From NCBI GenBank assembly GCA_037951105.1, contig JBAMJV010001316.1:186001-250000 (forward strand): a DNA stretch of 64,000 nt, read 5' to 3'. The notes beneath the pieces are model-generated. The model did no database searches. It was given only the letters and a program-made list of their open reading frames with translations, and had not been told where the DNA came from. Below, one piece after another: positions 38,101-48,769 of the stretch. Numbering within the stretch: the first letter of the stretch is position 1; every line of letters starts with the position of its first letter. Made by a program: the position numbers and the translations under genes. The stretch is from Echinarachnius parma (taxonomy: Eukaryota; Echinodermata; Echinoidea; Clypeasteroida; Echinarachniidae).

Positions 38101-39327
38101 TTGTAGACGGTTAGTGACATAATATACATTTATTTGACCGTACAGACTCATTATAATTTCATTTTTTAAAGGGATGTTTTATGTCTCCGTAGAAGGTGTT
38201 TTTTCTCGATTAGAAATATCCTCACTGAATCATTTTGTTTTGCTATGAAGTTTAAATCGCTTTAATAATAATTATAGCACACGTTCTCATCTCAATAAAC
38301 ACTCCATAATGACAAAATTTTGATTAAAAAACGCTGATTTTTTTGCAATTTCAAAACTTTTGTGATAGTATTAAAGGGACAGGTCCACTTTTACAAAACG
38401 TCTGAACAGCTTTCAGTTGACGGATGGGGATCAATGTAACACGCAAAAAAAAAAATCAGAGCGAACAGCCCTCTAATTTGGATTCTACGAATGAAAAACG
38501 AATGCGTCCCTCCATTTAAACTATACATCGGTCAATAAAGGAGTTCAACTGATTTAGCATAATATTACAACAATATAGTACTAATTCTCGTAAAGGTATT
38601 GTGAAGCCGACATTTGTTAACGTATGTCATGGAAAAAGATCTCAAAAAGAAAGAATATATAATTACATGTAGTCAGTTTAAGCGATGTTTGGGTATTTTG
38701 CTTGGTAAACGCTCACACATTAGTACTTATGCGTGAGTCAAGTAGCTAGCGCGGGTCACGTAGGGGTCATGCATACCGATCTGGCACTCCGTGAAATCTA
38801 TGTACAAACTTACTCACCGGCCGAAAATACGTAGGTACCTAATTAACCGACGTCCCTCAGTTTATTCAGTTTTAGGTCTATAACTCCACGAAAAAGAGAT
38901 TTCAAGCCCTAATTTTTCAGGCATGCTATTTAATGACATTTCCTTTCATATAAGACAATAACCTCGCAACTTTTGAATTTTGGCTTGCAAAAGTGGATCT
39001 CTCCCTTTAAATGTGTAATCTGGATATGTCAACAATTTGCAGGAGTTTTACTACTGATGTGGATTGGACTATGTGGGTTGAGGCATTTTTATATGATATC
39101 TGACACGATTTCCCATCATTAGCATGTATGTAGATCTATGATCCACTGATTATTTTGTATTGTTCCCACTTTGTGTATTAGATGGTGAGGTGATTCTCCA
39201 TGAGTATGAGCAGTCAGCAGCAGGTGTGATCCAGTCCTTCATTGAGAGATACCCAGGGGCAGACGTGGAGCAGTGGCTCCAGGAGCTATGGCAGAAGGAT
39301 CGGGTCCACTTCCCATCTGTGCAGTAG
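24901..39327 (+). CDS. DPP3: Dipeptidyl peptidase 3, complete, 16 coding exons
   Basis: DPP3 is a cytosolic zinc metallopeptidase (family M49) that releases dipeptides from the N termini of short peptides. Exons: 24901-25170, 25870-25959, 28028-28165, 28882-28956, 30193-30292, 30615-30733, 31195-31325, 31624-31682, 32267-32461, 33384-33490, 33932-34087, 34812-34936, 35469-35589, 36023-36202, 37766-37931, 39182-39327. All introns are GT-AG, phases are consistent, and the product is 725 aa against about 737 in mammals. The zinc motif HELLGH is residues 446-451 and EECRAE is 503-508, giving H446, H451 and E504 as ligands and E447 as catalytic base. Conserved blocks include [29 protein letters not shown] and [15 protein letters not shown]. 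An ETGE motif at 476-479 matches the KEAP1-binding motif of human DPP3. The start [11 protein letters not shown] aligns with the mammalian start; the frame upstream is open to TAG 24832 but has no ATG. Introns are full of transposons. The gene is tail-to-tail with NANP. Confidence 0.96.
25996..26659. mobile_element. hAT-like foldback element with 8-bp target duplication
   Basis: The 664-bp element in DPP3 intron 2 starts TAGTGCTGTAAC and ends GTTACAGCACTA. It is flanked by the perfect 8-bp direct repeat GTTGTTTG (25988-25995, 26660-26667), which is the hAT signature. Almost the whole element is one large inverted repeat: arms of about 300 bp (including ATGAATACCAAAGCAACATA and its complement) meet near 26320. 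Outer parts are packed with GATCGG words and separated from the inner arms by long A and T runs. There is no transposase. Confidence 0.9.
27009..27722. mobile_element. Inverted-repeat element with CCGTAAAACTC ends and TA target
   Basis: The 714-bp element in DPP3 intron 2 starts CCGTAAAACTCCGTGTATAA and ends with the matching inverse TTATACACAGAGTTTTACGG, flanked by TA on both sides. Long A, T, G and C runs follow the ends. The middle (27240-27540) contains further hairpins built from ATGAATATTCATGAGC-type words. It is non-autonomous; the TA duplication suggests a mariner-like source. Confidence 0.85.
29023..29565 (+). mobile_element. Family C inverted-repeat element, copy 3
   Basis: Lies in DPP3 intron 4. 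It starts TTAAAGGGGTAGTACAGTTT and ends AAACTAAACTACCCCTTTAA, and shares TGCTCGAAAGGTACA and GAGGGCGCT blocks with the other copies. Confidence 0.8.
31960..32261 (+). mobile_element. Retroposon 3' end abutting DPP3 exon 9
   Basis: AT-rich non-coding tail sequence (TATGTATTGTAATGTTATTT) ends TTTTATGAAATAAAATTC followed by an ATTCA-repeat tail, an AATAAA plus simple-repeat ending typical of non-LTR elements. The tail runs straight into the 3' splice site of DPP3 exon 9 at 32266. The left boundary is not clear. Confidence 0.55.
32603..33127. mobile_element. TAAGGCTGAGTC element (family H), copy 1
   Basis: Lies in DPP3 intron 9. It starts TAAGGCTGAGTC and ends GACTCAGCCTTA, flanked by the near-perfect 8-bp repeat CTTGTTAC / CTTGGTAC, so hAT-like. 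An internal hairpin reads CCCGGTTTTGTTTTTTCGGA with its inverse about 33045-33073. Confidence 0.85.
33932..34087 (+). CDS. DPP3: DPP3 exon 11: zinc site and KEAP1-type motif
   Basis: This 52-codon exon carries HELLGH (the two zinc histidines and the catalytic glutamate) and, 24 residues after the motif, ETGE two codons before the splice donor. Zinc ligand E504 is in the next exon (34812-34936). Confidence 0.95.
35662..35736 (+). pseudogene. Decayed duplicate of DPP3 exon 13 sequence in the following intron
   Basis: The bases ACAGCAGATGATATATTGTA and onward correspond to ACAGCAGATGACATCTTGTA in exon 13, 171 bp upstream. Translated, the relic reads [20 protein letters not shown] against [20 protein letters not shown] in the real exon. 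It lacks a clear acceptor and donor and is followed by TGA. Confidence 0.9.
36827..37266 (+). mobile_element. Family D inverted-repeat element, copy 2
   Basis: Lies in DPP3 intron 14. It starts TTAAAGGGGACCACCAGGCA and ends GGTGGTGGTACCTTTTAA. It contains CG-richer central sequence that matches 13801-14211 in reverse complement. Confidence 0.85.
37452..37741. mobile_element. CAAACCTGT...AGGTTTAACTGTA repeat (family J), degenerate copy
   Basis: It is built of units such as CAACTACCTGTATATAAAGA and ACCTGTCTATAGAGTTCACC and ends GGGAGGTTTAACTGTA about 25 bp before DPP3 exon 15. Its best preserved relative is at 40825-41002. Confidence 0.6.
38060..38125 (+). pseudogene. Decayed duplicate of the 3' end of DPP3 exon 15 with its donor
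   Basis: TATGTGCAGTGCAACACATC at 38080-38099 matches TTTGTGCAGTGCAACACATC in exon 15, 180 bp upstream. The similarity crosses the splice donor (GGTAAGTGACAT in the exon, GGTTAGTGACAT in the relic), so the copied block spanned exon and intron. Confidence 0.9.
38371..39010. mobile_element. TTAAAGGGACAGGTCCACTT element (family Q)
   Basis: The 640-bp element in DPP3 intron 15 starts TTAAAGGGACAGGTCCACTT and ends AAGTGGATCTCTCCCTTTAA. The interior is CG-richer than the flanks. No coding capacity. Confidence 0.8.
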
Positions 39328-39559
39328 TCATAGGGGTAGGAGTAGGCTGGGTAGGAATGGGTTACTTTAAATTATGTGCCCAATAATCTGTACAATTTAT
39401 GAATCTGTACTTGCAAGCATAATGATTTAAGAATATACTAATTTGAATATTATGAATATTGTGAATTTGAAATAACGTACAATGAATTATTCAAATATAT
39501 GAATTTGTAATATACCACAGGTAATCACCTCAAGAGAATGTTGGATAATTACAAGGTAT

Positions 39560-39615
39560 GCTTTCCATCAATGCAGTAGTTAAAGGGGTAGGAATGTTGA
39601 TGGGAAAGGTTCAAA
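39560..39615 (+). repeat. Relic duplicate of the DPP3 stop-codon region
   Basis: TGCAGTAGTTAAAGGGGTAG here matches TGCAGTAGTCATAGGGGTAG over the real stop codon, 252 bp upstream, and the match continues as GGAATGTTGATGGG against GGAGTAGGCTGGG. Confidence 0.8.
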
Positions 39616-40132
39616 GAAGCCCTGCAAATATGGAGAGCATTATTTAATAGTATTTCCTTTAAAAAGGTTATAGGGAATGTAACAAGAAGCCTGCAAATAT
39701 TTAAAAAAAAACATTATTTAATTTTATTCAAGTCTGCAACTATACCTCTGTAAGAGCCATATCTGACAGCAGACTCTAAATCACACTAGCTGTTGTTCCA
39801 AGAACACAGCATGTATTTGAGAAAGTGAAAGTGATACAAACAACGAAATAGCATAAATATTATGTGGGAGTGACAGTGACTGTGGGAGTTTGCTTTGAAT
39901 TATGAAACATAAACAATATGTTATTCCCACTTACATGTATGTTTAACATGCAGTGTACTCTATTTAAAATGGAATTAGGTTGCCTTTTATGGAAGAATGC
40001 AACAATGTGCAATCTCTATGGACTCGAAGGCTTATTTGTATATGTGTGAGACACTATTGAAATACAATGTTGCTCTTTGATATTGAAGTACAATATAACT
40101 TGCTCTAGTGATCACATGTTTATTTAGATAAT

Positions 40133-40432
40133 TCAAAGGGATAGTACAGGTCGGGTGCTTTAAAAGTGTAAAATTTGATAAAGCACAATTATTTTCACCA
40201 AACATCACATTCACATTTAAAAATTTAAGAAATGATTAAAACTTTCAGGTGTCTGGACAGCACCCTCTTGTGTTAACGGCTGCTTTTGAATTGAAAACAG
40301 CCCTGTAACTTACCTGTTGATTTTTTTTCTTTCTACAATTCAAGCATCATTGAATTATAACTATAAATTGTAATGATAACTTACAATTTTTAGTTACTAA
40401 AATTAAGTTTGACCAGAACTGTACTATTCCTC
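40133..40432 (+). mobile_element. Family C-related element, short degenerate copy
   Basis: It begins TCAAAGGGATAGTACAGGTC and ends ACCAGAACTGTACTATTCCT, inverted with respect to each other. The interior is shortened. Confidence 0.6.
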
Positions 40433-40824
40433 CGTGGAAGGAAGTCACATTGATTGGAAATACCAATGACCATCTGTTTATTAATACCATTTGCATGTGA
40501 AAGTTAGTCACCTTGAACACCAAGAAAACAAAAATTGTATGTACACAAACTGCCCATAAAATCACTTGAAGATTTTTGTGCTTAACACAATCTCCATTTT
40601 TGTCAATAAAAGAAAATTATGAGAAAAATATGTGATACTTCATAACTTCATCATACCTTGATGCGTTATCATTTGAAAGACATTGTTTTGTTTTATACGA
40701 AGGTGGCCGGCCTTCAAAATGTAAAAACTGGTGATTATTGCATTTTGCAATGAATTTATTTGTTTTCTATTACATGCACATGTATTACCCTAGCAACAAA
40801 AAATGCACAGAGATGCTCAATATC

Positions 40825-41002
40825 TACAGTCAAACCTGTCTTGGTGGTCACCTGTCTAAAGCAGCCAACCTGCCTATAACAGCCACCAAAAGCGATACCT
40901 CGCATCCTAAAACAATGATATGGAATCTGTTTATAGAGGTCACCTGTCTTCAGAGGCCACCCTCCTTGTTTGAGGTGATCACTATACAAAGGTTTGACTG
41001 TA
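40825..41002. mobile_element. TACAGTCAAACCTGTC element (family J)
   Basis: The 178-bp unit starts TACAGTCAAACCTGTC and ends AAGGTTTGACTGTA, with internal GGTCACCTGTCT repeats. This looks like a widely dispersed small inverted-repeat element. Confidence 0.8.
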
Positions 41003-41417
41003 CGTGCACATGAACATGCACAGATGTACAGTACATACTTAGCCATGTCATGGATATGATAGAACAATGTTGTTTTAGTGGTTAACCAAGGTATGATCAA
41101 AGTATTTGTCATCCAATTACAGTGCCAAGTCCTGCCAAACCTGCAAACGCATATTAAACCAAATCAACTTAAAGGCCATTCTTATTAAAGGCAGTGTAGA
41201 TTTGCAGCAATGGGAAATCATAGATATGCTAGGGCTGTGATGTAGCACTCAAAATTCTCCCAATAGAGGTCCGTGAAGTACAAAAATTAAATCCAGTATT
41301 ACATTTTGATGCAGACATATTTAAAAAGTAGCTCAAAATTAAATTTTACCCGTACCTGGACTGACAAGCCTATGACTACTTGTGATGTTCCTTTTTATTT
41401 TACAGGATTCATGTAGG

Positions 41418-41497
41418 TTAACCCCTTCCCTATTGGAACCTAGTGGGCTATGTAGAAAGTCAGTGGGGGATTCCTGAATATTGAAGGGAACAGTTTA
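41418..41497 (+). mobile_element. Short TTAACCC-bounded repeat, copy 2 (degenerate)
   Basis: It carries GTGGGCTATGTAGAAAGTC as in 42375-42454; the right TTAA end is lost. Confidence 0.55.
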
Positions 41498-42374
41498 GAT
41501 ATTATCTACTGAGATTCCTTGATGACTTTTGATGAGAAGTAACAAATAATTTTTCAAAAGTAGATAAATGTATGTTGCCTTAATTTTCTTTCATTTTATT
41601 TCCAGCTAAAGTATTGGTACTATAAATATGTTATTTAACTAATTTAAAAAAAATACTAGGGCTGTTCTTTGGAAAACACATGTTATACTTATTGAATTAG
41701 CCTTTTATACAAAATATGTGCACCACTTTATAAGGTAATTGTCAATAGTCTACAAAATCTCTGACATGGTCAATGCCTTGTAGAAAGTGTCATGCGAGTA
41801 TAAAATTTGTCCTTTTTTTGTGTAAATTTTGTATTAATGTGACTTTTGAAATTTATCTGTGTATGGACTTTGAATATGTCTCTTGACTTTAAATGTTTAT
41901 TGACTTTTGTGTCCTAAAATGTATTATTCTAGATTTTCATCTCTTGAATGTGAAAGTGTTATTTCCATAAATGTTCTCTATTAAAAGTGACCTTGTCATA
42001 CATACTTACTGAAACTATTCTGTGTTTTGGGTTTTGTATTTGTATATTATCATTAGTAAGGTATGTAATTAGAAAAGCTATAAGTGCTAAGTTGTTGAAA
42101 ATAGATTATTTGTTTCATGAGAATACAATTTTATTACATGCTCATTCCTTGTTCCATCACAATCATCGATAGTGAAAAAAGTAAATAATATATTTGTTGC
42201 TAAATGTCTTTATTGATATTAAGAAAGATATCACTATTCCAACGTTATTTGAAAAAAGGCCAGTTCATAATTCCATTTATTGATAAGAGTACATAAGACC
42301 ACATTAAAAAAATTAATTTGTATCCCCCAAATATTTCTTTTGAAATATTATACAATGCCATTTCTTGATACATG

Positions 42375-42454
42375 TTAACCCATTGCTTACGGGAACCGGG
42401 TGGGCTATGTACAAAGTCTATGGGGATTTCAGAATCTTGTAGTGAACGGGTTAA
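42375..42454 (+). mobile_element. Short TTAACCC-bounded repeat, copy 3
   Basis: An 80-bp unit starting TTAACCCATTGCTTACGGGA and ending AGTGAACGGGTTAA, with the GGGCTATGTACAAAGTCTAT core. Confidence 0.7.
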
Positions 42455-43315
42455 TTAATACAGATGTGTGGCTTTATAAATCAAGTGGGTGTATCAGCAG
42501 TGAGCTAATCTCTTTGGAAACTGATCTAATCAACACACTAATCCTGTAGGGATTAATTCAAGTCTGGCTCACTAGATTATATCTGGGTGTGGCAATAGTT
42601 AATTACAAACCCAATGCAACAAGCATGCCTTACACAGGGTTAGCATGGGCTTGCATATTGGGGGGAGGGGGCACTGCTGAAGATCTGTATGCAGTTCGTT
42701 TTGTTCGGGGAGGGGGGGGGGGTGATCTATTCATTAATTCCCCTGAACATTATACATTCTAGCCACTATTTCTTTATACTTGTACTGAATAAATATTTTC
42801 TCATTAGTTTTGGAGGCAATTTATTTGGGGAGGGGCAAAAAAAAAAAAAAATGGGGGTAAACTGTAAAGTAAAGTGAACCAATAGAGAAGCCACTGTCCC
42901 ACCCTTTTCTTCCCTAAACACACATACCACCGAAAGACAAAACAAATACATGTTAAATTCATATTTACAATATATGCATTTGGTATTTTGATTAATTTTG
43001 TTCAAACAGAACCTACTGTCTGTAGTGTGCAAATAGTTCTGATGAGTTGCATGCACTCATGAGACACAATATGATGAATTTCCAACAGCTGTGCCTGTAG
43101 ACTTATGTGGATAAAATAACAAAGGAGCACAAAGAAAAGAGAACCAGAATAAACCTTTGACTTCAGCTGTTTGTGTAATGGAACATGTTATTATGAACAT
43201 ATCATTTTCAGTCTCTATGATGTTCAATTTTTTTTAGAAATACCATTTAAATAAACTAACAACCACACAAAATAAATCATACAATGGCCAGAGTTCATTT
43301 GCATTTGTTAATTTC

Positions 43316-43436
<121 letters not shown>

Positions 43437-43689
43437 CCACCATCACCATAATCCACCAACAAATACAAACTTATTTTACAAATAAGAATCCATCATTCAT
43501 TTTTATCATTTTTTATTATCCAATTCTTGGATATTCAATGTACAATCAAAAACAACTTCCTGACTAACATCACATTAAAAACAATCCTGGTACACAGAAG
43601 AGTATACCAATATTGCACAATTTGTACACATACTTCTTATATAAAAGCTAGTTTGGCTTGAAGCCTTGAACCTACATTGGATGTATGCC

Positions 43690-44130
43690 AAGAATCAAAA
43701 TTAACATCGAACCCATACCGGGTCATACCAAAGACTTTAAAAATGGTACCTTATTCCCTCCAGCCAGGATCTCGGCATTTTATAAAATGGAGAAGGGAAA
43801 GTTAATCACAGTTATCACACGAGTTACCAGAGGACTGGCCCCCTTCTGTAGCTTTCGCTACATTTAGTAGACGTGTGGCCTAGGGCTAATGAATCAGAGA
43901 TGGGCGCCGCCTATGTGCCAAAATTGGCACAGGAGGACTTTAACTTTTACTGGTGGGCTTAGGCGACCAATTAATACTTTTTGGGCCACGATCTCACTAG
44001 CCTTGCAGAAGGCACAAGTATGATACCAGGGTACTGGTCCACTGCAAATTCTGTATTTTCTGTCTGTCCAACCAAAAGTAACAGCCTTCCTATTTTCATA
44101 TTTCTGTTTAATTTGATCACTCAACTCTAG
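43690..44130. repeat. Dispersed repeat of unknown class
   Basis: The stretch has a different base composition from its flanks and words such as ATACCAAAGACTTTAAAAAT and GAGATGGGCGCCGCCTATGT, which I associate with dispersed repeats of marine invertebrates. Frames on both strands are short and lack domain features. Confidence 0.4.
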
Positions 44131-44442
44131 TTATATGGTCCATCAAACTTTCAAATGTCAAATTGTTTTGCTTGCCAAACTACATGTTAGTATCAAGAAT
44201 ATAAGTTTGTATTTGAGCCATCTTGTAAGTTATGCAAGAATAAAGTGCCTTGAACATGTGACAGGCAATGACACTTAAATATGTACACTTCACACTTGCT
44301 GACATTTTGAGAATTCAGTAAAAAAAAAAAAAAAGCATACAATTTGGTCCGGCACCTTCAGGTATTCAGTTTAAAGCAACATGTATGACCTCATTGCCTA
44401 GAAGTCTGAGATATTGTTGATTTTCAAATCTATAGACTAAAC

Positions 44443-44925
44443 TAAGGCTGAGTCATGCCGGATATTTTACAAACCGGGCTCCGATCGTTTTGAAACGGTC
44501 GGAACCCGATATTCCGAAAAATTTTGTTTTTTTCAAACACCCTGTAGTGGCCAAGTGGCCTAGGAGCGCGCCCATTTGTGTAACTTACTACTTGAAGCCT
44601 TTGAAGGAAAATTAGCAACGTGTATAATTTTCTCTTATTCAAAAAATGACTAGTAAAAGTTAGGTCATGTTCATGAACAGTAACACTAACACTGCTAGTC
44701 TGCTACTCATGAGTCATGAACGAACATTCACAAGATAATTTTTGACTAACCACTTTTTTATATGAGAAAATTGTATATAATATGCTGATAAATGCTACTT
44801 TAAGTCCCGGTTTCGGTTTTTCTGGAAACGGGCTCCAGGAAAAAAAAAAAAAAAAAAAAAAAAAAACTGGGACCCGATGGTGACGGTCGGAAACCGATTA
44901 GATCGATCGAACCGACTCAGCCTTA
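44443..44925. mobile_element. TAAGGCTGAGTC element (family H), copy 2
   Basis: It starts TAAGGCTGAGTC and ends GACTCAGCCTTA, flanked by the perfect 8-bp direct repeat GACTAAAC (44435-44442, 44926-44933), which supports hAT origin. It aligns along most of its length with 32603-33127. Confidence 0.92.
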
Positions 44926-45173
44926 GACTAAACTCTTGGCAACCAAACTAGACCACTTTGAAATTGTACTAAGTACTTGCATAACATAAATGTTTGCTTG
45001 CCCCAGGCAATCGGGCAAGTGCTAGTGTTGAGCACCTGATTACATTCATGTATTACCACCATTATTTCACTATCCTGAGCTTCCCCCTGGAACTTGCAAT
45101 TCTTGAATCTTGAATAAATAATAATCATCCAATATCAAGTTGTCATCTTGCTGCTTTGCACTTACATACATGT

Positions 45174-45672
45174 TAGCCCTGTAGTAAGTCGGTTATTTGG
45201 AAAACCGGTTAACCGACGGCAAAAACCGGTTAACCGAACGGGTAACCGAAAAAGAAAAAATATACATGTACCATCCGATATCGGATATCTGTCTTTTCAA
45301 TTGGAATCAGCAGGGCAGTGCCATGTTAGTCTACAAACCGCTGTCAAGATGAAAGCCTTCAGATATCTCGTCACAAATGATTCTTCTAAATTGGCTCTAC
45401 CAGGTTTAATCTATTCATTAATCCTCTTACCATTTGTTTATTTGTTTTGTTTATTTGTGATACATGTAAAATACCTTTACTTTAGCAATAGATTGGCAGG
45501 GTTCAACGTGTCATTTTCTGACCGAATCTATAGAATGGGGATGAAATTTTAAAAATGTAATTTTTTTTTTTTTTAATATTTTTTTTTCCGGTTTACCGAA
45601 ACCGTGAAAATGAAAAAGTTTTTGCTGATGCCGGTCGGTTAACCGTCGTGTAACCGTTTCACTACAGGGCTA
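45174..45672. mobile_element. TAGCCCTGTAGT element with CGGTTAACCG-rich ends
   Basis: It starts TAGCCCTGTAGT and ends ACTACAGGGCTA, flanked by ATACATGT and ATATAAGT (6 of 8 identical), so probably hAT-like. Subterminal regions are packed with GGTTAACCG words on both sides. An open frame at 45148-45552 runs through the left half and interior; I do not recognise it. Confidence 0.75.
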
Positions 45673-46636
45673 ATATAAGTGTAGCAATGATTTTCATTCA
45701 GATGACCTGATACATCATGCACATTGTACCACAGGGTTTTCTTTGGTCTGCTTTTGTAAATATATACTTGTAAAAAAGAAAGGCAATTTAATCAACATAT
45801 GTTGTGCGCTATTATTAGGTTCTAGGAAGAAATTATGTATGCATAGACCTATTTTTATTCAACCCATTCAAAATAATTTGTAATTAAAATTTGTGTAATT
45901 TTTAATCGTGAAAGTTTCTTATTCACATTCTTTGTTATTATACTGATTATTTGACAGCACAATAATTTAGAGAGATACGGTGGCGTAGGGACTCCAACTT
46001 GTGAGCGCAATTCAAAGCCCCAAACTCAAATCAAAATTACTGGCTGTGCCCAGGACCCCCCCCCCCCCCCCCCACCCTCACTACGGCAGTTGTCAGATAA
46101 CAAACAATTAAACATTGATTTGTTGCTGCATTCAACTTACAGTAGAAATTAATCCTTCCTGTAACATGTTTTCTGTAAGGCAATGGCTTCAATTTTATAG
46201 GATAATAATGTCCATTCTTGGCAAAATTATACAAGCAATTGAAGATGTAAATTATGGAAATAAATCTACAAAGACAAATTTTAAAATTGCCTGTGTATAA
46301 TACATACATTTATAACAAATTTTAAGACTGAATTTTTACAGCGTATATCAAAATATAAACCTTCAATATCATTCCAGTCATTCCATGAGTAATAATACAA
46401 ATTTTTGCTTAGAAACCCTGTATTAAGCGCTATATAAATACAAGCTATTATTATCATTATTATCCCATCAGAGGACTTGTAAATATGCATGACCAGTATT
46501 AAACACAATCATAATCAGCATGCCTGAGTTGTTGTCTAAACAATGAATGAAAGAATGCAGTATTCCAGTCAAATGGTTTGAGAAATAAATAAGTGTATGG
46601 AATGTTTGTATTAATTAGGAAAAATTTAACAAAACA

Positions 46637-48769
46637 TCATGAGACAGACTGAAATTCTTGTAAAATGTTTTCCAATTCCAGCACCGATTTGATGGTATAG
46701 TCAGGTTTGTCTAAACTGGCATTGGGCTGCTTTCCGTGAGGGTTGATCCAAACTGTTGCCAGAGCCTTTGCGTTAGCTCCGCCTTGAATATCCGTGTCCT
46801 GACTGTCCCCAACGACTACACACTGGGATATCTCCACACCCAGAAGCTTGCACGATGTCTTGAAGATTGATGGGTACGGCTTTGCCTCCGGTTGATCCCC
46901 ACTGATCACGATCTCGTCGAAATAGTCCTCGGCTCCGATCTGTGCCACTTTTTCCCTCTGGACCTGGCTGTCGCCATTTGTCAGAAGAAGGAGCTTGTAT
47001 TTCAAGCGAAGACTCTTCAGCAGCACTTTCACTTCTTCGTCGAAGTACAGCCCCTGCAGTCGAAGCTTCTTCCAGAGCTGGTACACCCTCGGAGCCAAGT
47101 CCTCGATCTGATTCCCATTGAGGGCCTGTCTCCAAAGACTAGTCCTCCAGTCGTCAATTGGCATCTGACCATTGGGATCCTTCTCGGCTGAAGCAAGCAA
47201 CTGTCTAAATGTGGCAACAGTGTCTTCAGCACTGCACCCAGGGCCAGGCATCTCTTTCTGAAGAAATCGTGTTACCTGTAAAATAGGTAAAACATAATGT
47301 CGATATACTGTACACAAACTGATTACATGCATGACTAATAATAATCTTACTCTACATGCTCTATATTATAAATTTATAGTCTTAGAGTCGACTTAAGTTA
47401 AACTTAAAGACTTAGTCTTAGAACAATAGAAGAGTCTACTTCTTCTAAATCTAAGGATGAACCTTTTGCATACTCTAGTGCCCACTGCATGGCAAAAAGA
47501 ACGGATGGTCCATGCAATTATTGCATTGAGTATTGAGAGGCTACAGTATATGAGTATGACAGTTTAACTTTAACTAAGTTTATGAGCATTCGTTCTTTTT
47601 GTCACGCATGTGCCTGTGCTGTATGTGTGGCCTGTGGGCACGTATCGGCAGAGATTTGCCATTATTTTATTTTTCAATATCAATCGCTATTTATTACCTT
47701 TCATAAATATTATCTTCTAAATATTAAATGATCTAAAATACATGTATAGTGGGGTGTAGTATAATATATAAAGTTAAAGGCATGCCTGTAAAGTGTCTAA
47801 CTCCACAAAAATTATCATTGAAATCTTTTATTTGAAAAGCGTTAGCAACGCTTTTCAAATAAAGTACAATTGTCGTAGCTGAACACGTCCGGCCAGCGTG
47901 CGTGGGAAACCTTCACGACTCGACTGAACTTTGAGCCGAGCGCGCGCAAATTCCATGAATTCTGTACTGTCTGTAAACATACACGGGTGCGGATATCGTC
48001 AAACGGATGATTATTACTGTGACAAATCTACGGCAGGCCCACACATAGGTTTCATTACAATAGCGTTGTGCGGAGATCAACCTCTTCCGCCCGCTGCACT
48101 ATCCAACGGAAACAATTTTTTTTGTCGGCTGATTTCTCCCTCAATTTACCAGCAAATGCAAACAAACTTTCGTTTATGTGATCCACAATTCATATACTTT
48201 GATAATAATTACCGACTTTGTTGTTTTGAAGACCGCAAAATACATGTAGAAATAAAATGATTATTTCCCGTCCGTTTTCCTTACCGATGCGTCCTAAAAC
48301 ACGGCGGTCAACTGTTGAACGGCAACAGTGTACGAATGGCCGGTATTGTTATCTCCAGCGCATTAGCATATATTGCGTGTAAATGGTTCACCTGAGTGAA
48401 CCATTTACTTTGTAGATGGGCAGGCCATCAGTATTCGGTGATAAAATATGAACTCAATATTCGTGTTTTTCACTAGGTAAACAGTGTTCGTTTTCTTTCA
48501 AACTTTCACAAATCTTTCAATTGTATTTTACAATGGTGATGATATTGATATAGGATTGAAGTCTCAAATGTCATTTTGTGGAATATCTGACACTTTACAC
48601 TTATCACAGTTTAAGTTTATGATTGCTAGGACTTGGACTCTGGTTTTTAATTTCTGTTTATTAAATTCAAAAATTCAAAAAAAATTACCTGAACAAAGGC
48701 GTTGGCATCTGATTGCTTTGTCCAGATCAGTGTATTGTCTAGGTCGAATATGATTGCAGTTATTCCCAT
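46637..48769 (-). CDS. NANP: N-acylneuraminate-9-phosphatase, complete, two exons
   Basis: This cytosolic HAD-family phosphatase removes the 9-phosphate from N-acylneuraminate 9-phosphate, the last step before free sialic acid. Exon 1 is 48689-48769 and exon 2 is 46637-47275, joined in phase 0 through a GT-AG intron; the product is 239 aa against 248 in human, where the gene also has two coding exons. HAD motif I is DLDNT (residues 9-13, nucleophile D9), motif II is LLLLTNGD (threonine at 126), motif III lysine is K159 (EAKPYPS) and motif IV is VVGDSQDTD (D184, D189). DIQGGANAKALATVWIN is strongly family-like. I chose MGITAIIFDLDNT as start by homology; the same frame is open back to an ATG at 49021, so an N-terminal extension cannot be excluded. 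The intron holds a family F transposon. RAD51 lies head-to-head to the right. Confidence 0.94.
47774..48614 (+). mobile_element. Family F element, copy in the NANP intron
   Basis: It starts TTAAAGGCATGCCTGTAAAG and ends in a degenerate CACTTTACACTTATCACAGTTTAA, 75 bp from the exon 1 donor. It carries the hairpin TTTGAAAAGCGTT / AACGCTTTTCAAA at 47830-47862. The 109-codon frame at 47931 lies inside it and is not a gene. Confidence 0.8.

Larger units (their letters stand above)
39328..40610 (+). other. DPP3 3' untranslated region (approximate)
   Basis: This follows the TAG at 39325-39327. A candidate AATAAA lies at 40605-40610, so the UTR may be as long as 1.3 kb; its true end cannot be read from sequence. 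It contains a relic copy of the terminal coding sequence (39560-39615) and a family C remnant. Confidence 0.35.

Noticed and set aside
45148..45552. Possible gene of 134 codons
   Set aside because: Begins outside and runs into a hAT-like element; no recognisable domain. Kept only as a note under the element.
46773..47135. Frames overlapping NANP in other phases and on the plus strand (46892-47191, 47029-47232)
   Set aside because: Shadows of the conserved NANP coding frame.
47931..48260. 109-codon open frame in the NANP intron
   Set aside because: Lies wholly within a family F element, whose other copies do not keep the frame.
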